Assembly (NCBI GenBank): GCA_024232355.1
Contig: JAAEPW010000660.1
Span: forward strand, 1-64,000
Source of the DNA: Chloroflexota bacterium
GTDB taxonomy: Bacteria; Chloroflexota; Anaerolineae; B4-G1
DNA: 64,000 bases
Direction of reading: 5' to 3'
Each line of letters opens with the position of its first letter. Position 1 is the first letter of the stretch. The notes beneath the pieces are model-generated. The model ran no database searches, was not told where the DNA came from, and saw only the letters and a list, made by a program, of their open reading frames with translations. Positions 46,153 to 54,646 of this stretch are shown in pieces. The position numbers were made by a program, and so were the translations under genes.

Positions 46153-49100
46153 ATGAAGAATAACCCATACATCGGACCACGGCCATATCGCCGTGAAGAT
46201 CAAGACAATTTTCACGGACGTAATCGCGAAGCGCGCGATCTACTGGCCAAGATCATAGCCGAGCGAGTCGTACTCTTTTATGCCCAGTCGGGCGCGGGCA
46301 AATCCTCCCTGATCAACGCCAAAGTCATACCGGCATTAGAGGAAAAAGAAGGATTCCACGTGCTGCCCAAGGCCCGGGTGGGGAGTGAACGTCCACCAGG
46401 AATCGATCCGGCAGACGTGGACAATATCTTTATCTTTAGCGTGATGTTGACATTATCCGGAGAGGACGTGGATCCCCAAACATTATTGGGACATACCTTG
46501 ACCTCTTTTCTGGAAACCTACTCGTCAGAAATATCCCTTCCCGAAGAAGAAGAAGAAGAAGAAGAAGACTCCTCACCTATACCATTGTTCCTGATCATTG
46601 ACCAATTCGAGGAACTTTTCACCGCACACCGAGAGCGGTGGCAAGAAGCGCGGGTCTTTTTTCTCCAGGTGCGCCATGCCCTGGAAACGTTGCCAAACCT
46701 GGGAATCGTGTTTTCTATGCGTGAAGACTATATGGCGGCGTTGGATCCTTATGCCCCCCTCCTGCCACGGCGCCTGCGGGCGCGCTTTCGCATGGAGCGA
46801 TTGGGGCCAGAGGGCGCGCTAGAAGCAGTGGTTAAACCGGCAATCAATGCGGGCTGTGTCTACGATCCGGGCGTCGCCGAGCATATGGTGGACGATATGC
46901 GACGGATCAAGGTGCAACACCTAAACAAAGCGTGCGAGGTAGAAGAACAATATATCCCCGGCCCACACATCGAGCCAGTACAACTACAGGTCATTTGCAG
47001 CCAATTGTGGGACAACCTGCCAGAACAGGACGATTACGCTATCCAGTGGGAAGAGGTCAAGCAATATGGAGATATTGACCGCGCGCTGACCGACTTTTAC
47101 GAGAGCGCGGTCACAGTCGCCGTAGATCAAAGCAACGTGCGCGAGCGCGACATCCGGTGGTGGTTCGCCGACCAATTAATCACGCCGATGGAAACACGAG
47201 GCATTGTGTTGCGGGGGCAAGAAAAGACCGCCGATCTGCCAAACGCGGCAGTTGACGTGCTAGAGCAACGGCGCATCATTCGTGCCGATGTACGAGCCGG
47301 TACACGCTGGTACGAGATCTGTCACGACCGGTTGGTGGATCCCATCATTGCCTCGAACAATGCGTGGGAAACTGCTCGGGAAACACCATTGCGGACAGCT
47401 GCACGCAGTTGGCAAGAGACAGGGAACGCCTCATTACTCTACCGTTCTGAGGCATTGACAGAAGCCATCCAATGGACCGAGAGTAACCCCGACGAAGTAG
47501 AAGACTATGAAACCAAGTTCTTGGAGGCCAGCCAACGCGCCAGAGAAGAGCGATTTCAAGCACGGCGGCGACGGGTGATTATGATGGGATTGTTGGTTGT
47601 GGGACTGGTCGTTATGACCGGGTTGACAGTCTTTGCCTTTGTCCAGCGATCTACCGCTCGAAAGCTGGCCGAAATCGCCACCAGGAATCATCTAGCCAGT
47701 GAGGCCAGCACGGTTTGGGACAATACGGGCATCGGCACAATGCGCAGCATGTTGTTGGCCAGGGAATCCCTAAACCGTGGTTTCACACTAGATGCGCACC
47801 AGGCATTGGTTCAAGGCATAAGCCTGCTCGCGCCTGCTGTATCAGGGGTGGAACATGCCGATATGGCAACAACAATCGCCTTTAGCCCAGACGGACAATG
47901 GGCTGCATCAGGAAGCGCCGATCAGACTGTGCAACTGTGGAACGTTATGACGGGAAAATCCGGCCCGCAGTTAGAGCACACGAGCGAGGTATTGGACGTT
48001 GCCTTTAGTTCTGATGGACGCTGGTTGGTGTCGGGAAGTCAAGATGGTGTTGCGCAAGTGTGGGATATTGCGGAGGCCATTGATACAGGTGCACAAACAG
48101 CACAACAGGTCGCGCAGATGGCGTACGACGCCTCTGTACCCATCGTGACGTTTAGCCCTGACGGACAATGGGTTGCGTCGGCCGCGAGCGATGGCACGAT
48201 GCAAGTGTTGGAAACGAGCAACTGGCAGCAAGTAACCCAGATTGGGGATGAACAAGCGGCAACAATTTACGGAATGACCTTTTGCCCTAATGGACAATGG
48301 CTGGTATCAGGAAACAAAGCCGGTCAAGTACAAGTCTGGGAAATACCAACGGGAAACCTGCTGGCCGAGATGGCACACGAAGAGGGGTATCGGGTCTGGT
48401 CGGTAGTGTGCAGCCTCGACAACCAATGGATTGTGTCAGGCAGCAGTGACCGGACTGTACGCATTTGGGAAACCAGCACTTGGAGTGAAAAGATCCAAAT
48501 GATCTATAAAAAAGATGTCTGGATGGTGGCACTCAGCCCCGATGGTCGCCGTGTGGCGGCCGGAGGCGATGACGACACAGCGATGGTCTGGGATACACAA
48601 ACAGGCAGAGTGGTGGCCAAGGTCAGACACGAAGGCGTCGTAGGTTTGGTAACGTTCAGTCCCGATGGACAATGGATTGCATCGGCGGGCGGCGACGGCA
48701 CTGTACGAGTGTGGAATGCCGAGACAGGTCAAGAAATGGCGCGAGGAGTTCACGAAGGAACAGTATGGGACATCGAATTCAGCCCCAATGGCCTGTGGGT
48801 GATCTCGGCCGATCATCATGGCATTGCCAAGGTCTGGAATATCTGGGCGCGGGGAATGGCGTGGTCAGAACACACAGACAACATACGGGACGTCGAGTTC
48901 AGCCCGCATGGTGGCTGGGTCGCTTCAGCAAGCGCCGATGGCATCGTGCGAGTTTGGGAAGCAGCGACGGGACGTGAGGTATCCCAAATCGTGCACGAAG
49001 AGCATATCAAGACCGGGGGAGATGGAATGGTCATCGCCTTTGGCCCCCGCGCGCCTGAACAGTTGATCGCTTCGGCTGGTGAGGACGGCGCGATTTTGGT

Positions 49101-50037
49101 TTGGAATGTAAACACGGGGCAAGAGGTAGCCTTACTTCAACATGAAAAGCGAGTGCGAGCACTGGCATTCAGCCCCGATGGCCATTGGCTACTATCAGGC
49201 AGCAAGGACAAAACCGCGCAGGTTTGGGAGATCCAAACCGGACGAAAAATCGCACAGATATCACACACGGACAATGTCAATTCCGTTGCATTTAGCCCAG
49301 ATGGACGATGGGCAGCGTCGGGTAGTGCCGACAACACCGTGTTAGTTTGGGAAGCAGCCACCGGGAAACTAGCGGTACAGGTACTGCACGATGATCAAGT
49401 ATGGGAAGTAAAGTTCAGCCCAGACGGCTGCTGGCTGGCGACAGGCAGCAACGATGGCACGGTGCGGGCGTGGGATATTTCGACCGCGCTTGACACAGGA
49501 GCAATCACTGCGGCACAAGTCGCCACAATGCCCTTTGATGGGTGGATGGACACGATGGACTTTAGCCCAGATGGTCATTTGCTGGCATTTGGCGGAGGCC
49601 GATACAGCCGCTGGAATGCCGGATCTGGTGAAATACAAGTGTGGGATACATCGTCCTGGGAACTGGTGTTCCGAAAACCACAAGAGGGATGGGTGCGAGA
49701 CGTAGCGTTCGGCCCCGACAGCCAGTGGCTGGTATCGGGTGGATATGATGGCACGGCGCGGGTCTGGAATTCGGAAACCGGGGAAATGGTAGCTCTAATG
49801 AACCACAGGCCACGCGTGTACGCCGTAGATTTTGGTCCCGATGGGCGCTGGATCGTCTCTGGCGGTACAGATGACAACGCACGGGTATGGCTATGGCGAC
49901 CGGAAGATTTGATGGAAGCCGCGTGCGCCCGCCTGCCCCGCAACTTTACCCCTATCGAGTGGGATATGTATCTTGGCCACGAGAGTGACGAACCCTATGG
50001 AGCCACTTGCCCCAACCTGCCACTGTTAGAAGAGTAG
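46153..50037 (+). CDS. nSTAND1 NTPase-TM-WD40 repeat protein, copy 2
   Basis: About 1294 residues, built like the protein at 41091: MKNNPYIGPRPYRREDQDNF, Walker A QSGAGKSSLI with Lys50, LIIDQFEELFTAH as Walker B, FSMREDYMAALDPYAPLLPRRLR, then one membrane helix (about 475-497). About 16 WD40 repeats (about 570-1260) end in VYAVDFGPDGRWIVSGGTDD. It lacks the long coiled coil and the TPR tail of copy 1 and ends in GATCPNLPLLEE. An eight-Glu stretch sits before Walker B. The second of two ATGs is preferred (GGGAGG at five bases). It opens an operon that continues with the adenosine deaminase, CHAT-SIR2 copy 2 and further genes. Confidence 0.85.
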   Translation: MKNNPYIGPRPYRREDQDNFHGRNREARDLLAKIIAERVVLFYAQSGAGKSSLINAKVIPALEEKEGFHVLPKARVGSERPPGIDPADVDNIFIFSVMLTLSGEDVDPQTLLGHTLTSFLETYSSEISLPEEEEEEEEDSSPIPLFLIIDQFEELFTAHRERWQEARVFFLQVRHALETLPNLGIVFSMREDYMAALDPYAPLLPRRLRARFRMERLGPEGALEAVVKPAINAGCVYDPGVAEHMVDDMRRIKVQHLNKACEVEEQYIPGPHIEPVQLQVICSQLWDNLPEQDDYAIQWEEVKQYGDIDRALTDFYESAVTVAVDQSNVRERDIRWWFADQLITPMETRGIVLRGQEKTADLPNAAVDVLEQRRIIRADVRAGTRWYEICHDRLVDPIIASNNAWETARETPLRTAARSWQETGNASLLYRSEALTEAIQWTESNPDEVEDYETKFLEASQRAREERFQARRRRVIMMGLLVVGLVVMTGLTVFAFVQRSTARKLAEIATRNHLASEASTVWDNTGIGTMRSMLLARESLNRGFTLDAHQALVQGISLLAPAVSGVEHADMATTIAFSPDGQWAASGSADQTVQLWNVMTGKSGPQLEHTSEVLDVAFSSDGRWLVSGSQDGVAQVWDIAEAIDTGAQTAQQVAQMAYDASVPIVTFSPDGQWVASAASDGTMQVLETSNWQQVTQIGDEQAATIYGMTFCPNGQWLVSGNKAGQVQVWEIPTGNLLAEMAHEEGYRVWSVVCSLDNQWIVSGSSDRTVRIWETSTWSEKIQMIYKKDVWMVALSPDGRRVAAGGDDDTAMVWDTQTGRVVAKVRHEGVVGLVTFSPDGQWIASAGGDGTVRVWNAETGQEMARGVHEGTVWDIEFSPNGLWVISADHHGIAKVWNIWARGMAWSEHTDNIRDVEFSPHGGWVASASADGIVRVWEAATGREVSQIVHEEHIKTGGDGMVIAFGPRAPEQLIASAGEDGAILVWNVNTGQEVALLQHEKRVRALAFSPDGHWLLSGSKDKTAQVWEIQTGRKIAQISHTDNVNSVAFSPDGRWAASGSADNTVLVWEAATGKLAVQVLHDDQVWEVKFSPDGCWLATGSNDGTVRAWDISTALDTGAITAAQVATMPFDGWMDTMDFSPDGHLLAFGGGRYSRWNAGSGEIQVWDTSSWELVFRKPQEGWVRDVAFGPDSQWLVSGGYDGTARVWNSETGEMVALMNHRPRVYAVDFGPDGRWIVSGGTDDNARVWLWRPEDLMEAACARLPRNFTPIEWDMYLGHESDEPYGATCPNLPLLEE
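46543..46566 (+). repeat. GAA trinucleotide repeat in the nSTAND1 gene
   Basis: Eight GAA codons in a row encode an all-Glu loop between the ATPase start and Walker B. Slippage would change loop length by whole codons only. Confidence 0.8.
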
Positions 50038-50055
50038 CAAATATAGAGGTAAACG

Positions 50056-51846
50056 ATGAAAAAAACTATCGTACTCGTAACCATATTGTCGTTGATGCTG
50101 TTATCAATCAGCAACGTCAGTGCAGATACACCTGTCCCACCGGGACAAGTATACGTTGTAGAACCAGGCGATTGGTTGAGCAAACTGGCCACAGAATTCT
50201 ACGACGATGCGCAGAGTTGGCCCGCCATCGTGAATGCCACGAACGCCAAAGCCGCCACAGACAACAACTTTGCCACAATTGCGAATCCCGACCTAGTACG
50301 AGCCGGACAAAGGTTGTGGATTCCGACAGACGCAGCCTATACATCAACGGCGGCTCCAGTCTCGACGAATGGAACATCCACGGCCGCAAGTATGAGCATG
50401 ACGTCCGGGGAACAAAACACTGTCCGTTATTTCAACACAGTTCGCGAGAGCTCCCCCCTCCTCACCAGCTTTTTGACCCAAATGCCCAAGGGAGGTGATC
50501 TGCACATCCACCTATCTGGCTCAATTTACGCCGAAAACTACATCGAGTGGGCCGCCGAGGATGGGTTGTGTATCGACGAGACAACGATGGTCGTATCGGC
50601 CGAATCGTGTGCTGAGGACGGGCGGCCTGCCAGCGAGGCATTGACAGACAGTGTGTTCCATCGAGAAATCGTCGACGCCTGGTCGATGCGCAATTGGGAA
50701 CTTTCGGGGCAAAGCGGGCACGATCATTTCTTTGATACGTTTGGCGAGTATGGCGATGCCAAAGACGCCCGAATCCCCGATATGTTTGCCCAAGTGATGA
50801 CACGCGCTGCGACAGAACACGTGAGTTACCTCGAAATTATGGTAACGCTCACCACCTATCGCCCACGCGAGATCGTCGCGCAAGTCGGGTGGAGCGATGA
50901 CTGGCCTGCAGTGCGGGATGCCATGCTGGCAAACGGTCTGCCAGAGGCGACTGAGACGTCTCAGCAGACCATAGACACCGTAGAAGCAGAATACCTCCAA
51001 ATGTTGGGTTGCGATACAAACCAACCAGAACCAGCCTGCGATGTGACTGTACGTTACATTCATCAAGTTAAGCGATACCGCGAGCCACAGGACATGTTTG
51101 CCGATATGCTGGCAGCCTTCGAGTTGGCCTCCGCCGACCCGAGCGTCGTCAGCCTGAATCTGGTCGCGGCAGAAGATGGGCGGGTCGCCATGCGCGATTA
51201 CTCTCTACACATGGAGATGCTCGGCTATTTTCGGCAAGAGTATCCCGACGTGCAGGTCACACTTCACGCCGGAGAGCTGACCCTCGGATTGGTCCCATCA
51301 GAAGAGTTGCGCTACCACATTCGTGAGGCCGTTGAGGTCGCTCAGGTCGCGCGTATCGGTCACGGCGTCGACATTATGTACGAAGATGGCGCGTTCGATC
51401 TACTCGATGAAATGGCAGAACGAGACGTGTTGGTCGAGATTTGCCTGTCAAGCAACGACCTGATCCTGGGCGTCGCGGGCAAGGATCACCCGCTCTCCAT
51501 TTACATCGAGCACGACGTACCAGTGGCACTGAGCACAGACGATCTGGGCATTGCGCGCTCCAACTGGATACACGAATATCAAAAAGCGGTCAAAGAACAA
51601 AATCTGGACTATATCCAACTCAAGACAATGACCCGCGCTAGCTTGGAATATGCGTTTGTAGAAGGCGACAGCCTCTGGAGGGATTTTGACAGCCTGGCAC
51701 CGGTCTCAGATTGCACAGGAATTACTTGGAACATCACGCAACCTTCGACCAGTTGCCAGCAGTTCCTAGACGAAAATCTCAAAGCGCAACTGCAATGGGA
51801 ATTGGAAGCAGCCTTGTGGGAATTCGAAAACACGTGCTGTGATTGA
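50056..51846 (+). CDS. secreted LysM-adenosine deaminase family protein
   Basis: The product is 596 residues. A clear signal peptide (residues 1-23, ending NVSADT) is followed by a LysM domain (about 32-95: YVVEPGDWLSKLATEFY...NPDLVRAGQRLWIP), which binds peptidoglycan. After a Ser/Thr linker comes an adenosine deaminase domain resembling the secreted ADGF type, with all catalytic pieces: HIHLSGS (His150, His152), LHAGEL, RIGHGVD and LSTDDLGI. It should convert extracellular adenosine to inosine at the cell wall. It begins 18 bp after the nSTAND1-WD40 gene and ends 21 bp before CHAT-SIR2 copy 2, so it is embedded in the operon. The link with the intracellular proteins is not explained. Confidence 0.87.
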   Translation: MKKTIVLVTILSLMLLSISNVSADTPVPPGQVYVVEPGDWLSKLATEFYDDAQSWPAIVNATNAKAATDNNFATIANPDLVRAGQRLWIPTDAAYTSTAAPVSTNGTSTAASMSMTSGEQNTVRYFNTVRESSPLLTSFLTQMPKGGDLHIHLSGSIYAENYIEWAAEDGLCIDETTMVVSAESCAEDGRPASEALTDSVFHREIVDAWSMRNWELSGQSGHDHFFDTFGEYGDAKDARIPDMFAQVMTRAATEHVSYLEIMVTLTTYRPREIVAQVGWSDDWPAVRDAMLANGLPEATETSQQTIDTVEAEYLQMLGCDTNQPEPACDVTVRYIHQVKRYREPQDMFADMLAAFELASADPSVVSLNLVAAEDGRVAMRDYSLHMEMLGYFRQEYPDVQVTLHAGELTLGLVPSEELRYHIREAVEVAQVARIGHGVDIMYEDGAFDLLDEMAERDVLVEICLSSNDLILGVAGKDHPLSIYIEHDVPVALSTDDLGIARSNWIHEYQKAVKEQNLDYIQLKTMTRASLEYAFVEGDSLWRDFDSLAPVSDCTGITWNITQPSTSCQQFLDENLKAQLQWELEAALWEFENTCCD

Positions 51847-51867
51847 AAGCGGTGAAGGAGACGACAA

Positions 51868-53943
51868 ATGCCAAACACTGACGGTGAACATCTGATTGAT
51901 CTGGAAATTCGGATTTTTCAGCTCGGAGACGAAGGCTACCCGGTCGAAATCACCCTGGACGAACAACAAGAATTCCCACGTGGGATGCTGACCGACGATG
52001 CCGCATCCTGGACATCCAGCGGTGACCCGGTGGCTGACGGACAGCAGTTGTTCGATATGCTGTTTGCGGACGGCGCATTACGCGATGCGTGGGCCGAGGC
52101 CCGTGGGCAAGCTCCCCAACGTCGTATCCGCTTGCGAATCGATCCCGCCGCGGCCAAGCTGCACGCGCTGCCGTGGGAACTGTTGCAAGAAAACAATGTC
52201 CTGCTCTCTGCCAACGCCGCCACCCCCCTCTCCCGCTACTTGCCCATCGCGCTGCCGTGGAGCGGTGAGGTGGAAGAACGTCCCATCCGGATATTAGTCG
52301 CGATCTCTAATCCTGATGACCTGGAATCCAAATACAATCTAGCGCCACTAGACGTGGAACTGGAGCAGGAAATACTGGAAGAAGCGCTGAGCGAACTCGA
52401 TCCCGACGAGGTAGAGATCACTTTTCTCGATTCGCCAGTGACCCTAGAACGCATCGAAGAGGCACTGCGTGAGGGGTATCACGTGCTGCACTATCTGGGG
52501 CACGGCGCGTTCAGTAAACGGCGGGGACAAGCCGCCCTCTACTTGCAAGGCGACACGGGCAACACCCAGATTATGACCGACGATGCCCTGATTGGAATGT
52601 TGGCGCGGCAAAAGGAACGCCCCCGGCTGGTCTTTTTAGCCGCATGCCAGAGCGCGGTTCGCTCCACCGCCGATGCGTTCGCGGGTCTTGGCCCCAAGTT
52701 GGTCGCAGCGGGGGTGCCAGCCGTCGTCGCGATGCAAGACTTTGTAGCGGTCGAGACCGCACGCAAGCTGAGCACCACGTTTTACCAACGACTGACCGAA
52801 CACGGTATGATAGACCTGGCAATTAACGAGGCCCGCAGCACATTGGTCACCGCCGGACGCCCAGACGCCGCCGTGCCAGTGCTCTTTATGCGGCTCAAAT
52901 CAGGCCAGGTGTGGAGCGACGAGAGCAACGAGGGCGGCGCGGTCCTAGGAGCCAAGCCGCGCATCTTTTGGTCCGGCCTGATCAAGATGGTCAAGCAAGG
53001 CAAATGCACGCCCATCATCGGGCCGCGCGTCCACGGAAAATGGCTGCCCACCCCAGAAGAGATCGCCCAGGCATGGTCAATTGATCACGGCTATCCCTTT
53101 AACGACACCCACGAACTGGCGCGAGTGGCCCGGTACATGGCCAGCCTTCAGGGAGAAGACTTTCCGCGCTACGAACTACTAGATACCCTAATGTACGAAC
53201 TGACAGAACGTATGCCCGAAGGTTTACGCCCGGAGGAAGAATTTGAGACGTTAAGTGAGATGATCGAGGCTGTAGGGTGGCAAGATTTGACCGCCGAAAA
53301 TCCCAATGAACCCCACCGGGTATTGGCCAACTTGAACCTGCCCCTCTATCTGACGACCAACCCAGACAACTTTATGACCGAAGCGCTGGTGGCTGCGGGC
53401 AAGGATCCAGCCCGCGAGATATGCCCTTGGAACGAAATGCTCGACGGGTTGCCATCGCTCTTTGAAGACGATCCCGACTATGAACCAACGCCGGAAGAGC
53501 CGCTGATCTACCACCTGTTCGGCAGCGACGAAGAAGTGGATTCACTGCTGGTGTCTGAGGACGACTATTTGGATTTCCTGGTGCGGACATCGGGCGAGAT
53601 GGATCGCATCCCAGACTATATATGGGCGTCGCTGACCAACAGCTCGTTGATGTTTGTGGGCTACAGCCTGGATGACTGGGAATTCCGCGTCATTATGCGT
53701 GGCTTGGTGGCGACCCGCGAGCGGCGTCGCAAACTCAAACACGTGGGAGTGCAACTCGAATTGGACGAGGCCAATGAGGCAGATGTGGCAGCCGTGCAGA
53801 CTTTTTTGCAAAGCTATTTCCAGGAAGCGGACATTAACGTCTTTTGGGGAAGTACCGCGCAGTTTATGGCCGAATTGCGCACCCAGTGGGAAGCTCCCCC
53901 AGAACGAGAATCGCGATCACGGGCCAGTCGACGTCGACGATAG
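51868..53943 (+). CDS. CHAT-SIR2 fusion, copy 2
   Basis: The product is 691 residues and co-linear with the protein at 39016. CHAT: His212 in LHYLGHGAF and Cys260 in FLAACQSA. SIR2-like part: KCTPIIGPRVHGKW, YLTTNPDNFM (Asn498; Pro replaces the Tyr of copy 1), YHLFGSDEE with His549, FVGYSLDDWEFRVIMRGL. The Asn-Tyr to Asn-Pro change lies next to the likely NAD+ site and may alter activity. A basic C-terminal tail (SRSRASRRRR) is added. The ribosome site is AAGGAG. The next gene is a shortened nSTAND1, mirroring the CHAT-SIR2/nSTAND1 pair of copy 1. Confidence 0.82.
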   Translation: MPNTDGEHLIDLEIRIFQLGDEGYPVEITLDEQQEFPRGMLTDDAASWTSSGDPVADGQQLFDMLFADGALRDAWAEARGQAPQRRIRLRIDPAAAKLHALPWELLQENNVLLSANAATPLSRYLPIALPWSGEVEERPIRILVAISNPDDLESKYNLAPLDVELEQEILEEALSELDPDEVEITFLDSPVTLERIEEALREGYHVLHYLGHGAFSKRRGQAALYLQGDTGNTQIMTDDALIGMLARQKERPRLVFLAACQSAVRSTADAFAGLGPKLVAAGVPAVVAMQDFVAVETARKLSTTFYQRLTEHGMIDLAINEARSTLVTAGRPDAAVPVLFMRLKSGQVWSDESNEGGAVLGAKPRIFWSGLIKMVKQGKCTPIIGPRVHGKWLPTPEEIAQAWSIDHGYPFNDTHELARVARYMASLQGEDFPRYELLDTLMYELTERMPEGLRPEEEFETLSEMIEAVGWQDLTAENPNEPHRVLANLNLPLYLTTNPDNFMTEALVAAGKDPAREICPWNEMLDGLPSLFEDDPDYEPTPEEPLIYHLFGSDEEVDSLLVSEDDYLDFLVRTSGEMDRIPDYIWASLTNSSLMFVGYSLDDWEFRVIMRGLVATRERRRKLKHVGVQLELDEANEADVAAVQTFLQSYFQEADINVFWGSTAQFMAELRTQWEAPPERESRSRASRRRR

Positions 53944-53976
53944 ACCTAAAGCCTGCTAGATGTAGAAAACAAACCA

Positions 53977-54591
53977 ATGAAAAACAATCCTTACATAGGA
54001 CCACGGCCCAATAGTCGTAAAGATCGTGGCAATTTCTACGGACGCAATCGAGAAGCACGCGACCTATTGGCAAAGATTGTCGCCGAACGGGTGTTGGTCT
54101 TTTATGCACAGTCAGGTGCGGGCAAATCCTCGTTGCTCAATGCAAAGGTAATACCGGCATTAAAGGAAACAGGAGGTTTTCACGTACTACCAATGGTGCG
54201 TGTGGGAAGTGAACTACCACTCGGAACCTGTCACACAGAGATAGAAAACATCTATGTGTTTAGCACATTAATGGCCCTGACCAATGGGCGTATAGCTCCC
54301 AAAAGGTTACGGCAGCACACGTTGCTCTCCTTCCTACAAGAGTTCTATCAAGCGCCAAAAGGTGACGCGACAACCGAATTGTTTGAGGAAAGCGATGTTC
54401 GTCCACCTCTGTTGATTTTCGATCAATTTGAGGAAATATTTACAACACACCGCAATCGGTGGCAAGATGCCAAAGGATTTTTCCAGCAAGCACAAGAGGT
54501 TTTGGGCGCACTGCCAAGTTTGGGAATCGTCTTTTCTATGCGCAAAGACTACCACGCCACCTGCCCCAACCTACCTGCGGCAGATAGATGA
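53977..54591 (+). CDS. nSTAND1 ATPase remnant, internal-deletion derivative
   Basis: The product is 204 residues. Residues 1-190 match the N-terminal ATPase of the two large nSTAND1 proteins: MKNNPYIGPRPNSRKDRGNF, Walker A with Lys50 in QSGAGKSSLL, Walker B PPLLIFDQFEEIF, FSMRKDYH. Directly after this the sequence jumps to ATCPNLPAADR, which corresponds to the extreme C-terminus of copy 2 (GATCPNLPLLEE). About 1,080 residues (rest of the ATPase module, membrane helix and all WD40 repeats) have been deleted in frame. It could be a decayed gene or a small regulator that keeps NTP binding. Confidence 0.75.
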   Translation: MKNNPYIGPRPNSRKDRGNFYGRNREARDLLAKIVAERVLVFYAQSGAGKSSLLNAKVIPALKETGGFHVLPMVRVGSELPLGTCHTEIENIYVFSTLMALTNGRIAPKRLRQHTLLSFLQEFYQAPKGDATTELFEESDVRPPLLIFDQFEEIFTTHRNRWQDAKGFFQQAQEVLGALPSLGIVFSMRKDYHATCPNLPAADR

Positions 54592-54646
54592 CGCTGGATA
54601 AAAAGCGCGTCGTGACCAACAACTCGTTGACAAGGAGCAATTAACG

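Noticed and set aside
47880..49900. Antisense genes within the WD40 regions
   Set aside because: Long open frames on the other strand mirror the WD40 periodicity (Ser/Pro-rich repeats) and lack start signals; they are coding shadows.
50056..51846. RADAR-type antiviral deaminase
   Set aside because: The protein has a signal peptide and a LysM domain and so is extracellular; the adjacent ATPases are nSTAND1-WD40 proteins, not the RADAR ATPase type.
53977..54591. Stand-alone nSTAND1 family of natural length
   Set aside because: Its last residues match the C-terminus of the full-length neighbour, so an internal deletion explains it better than an independent short family.
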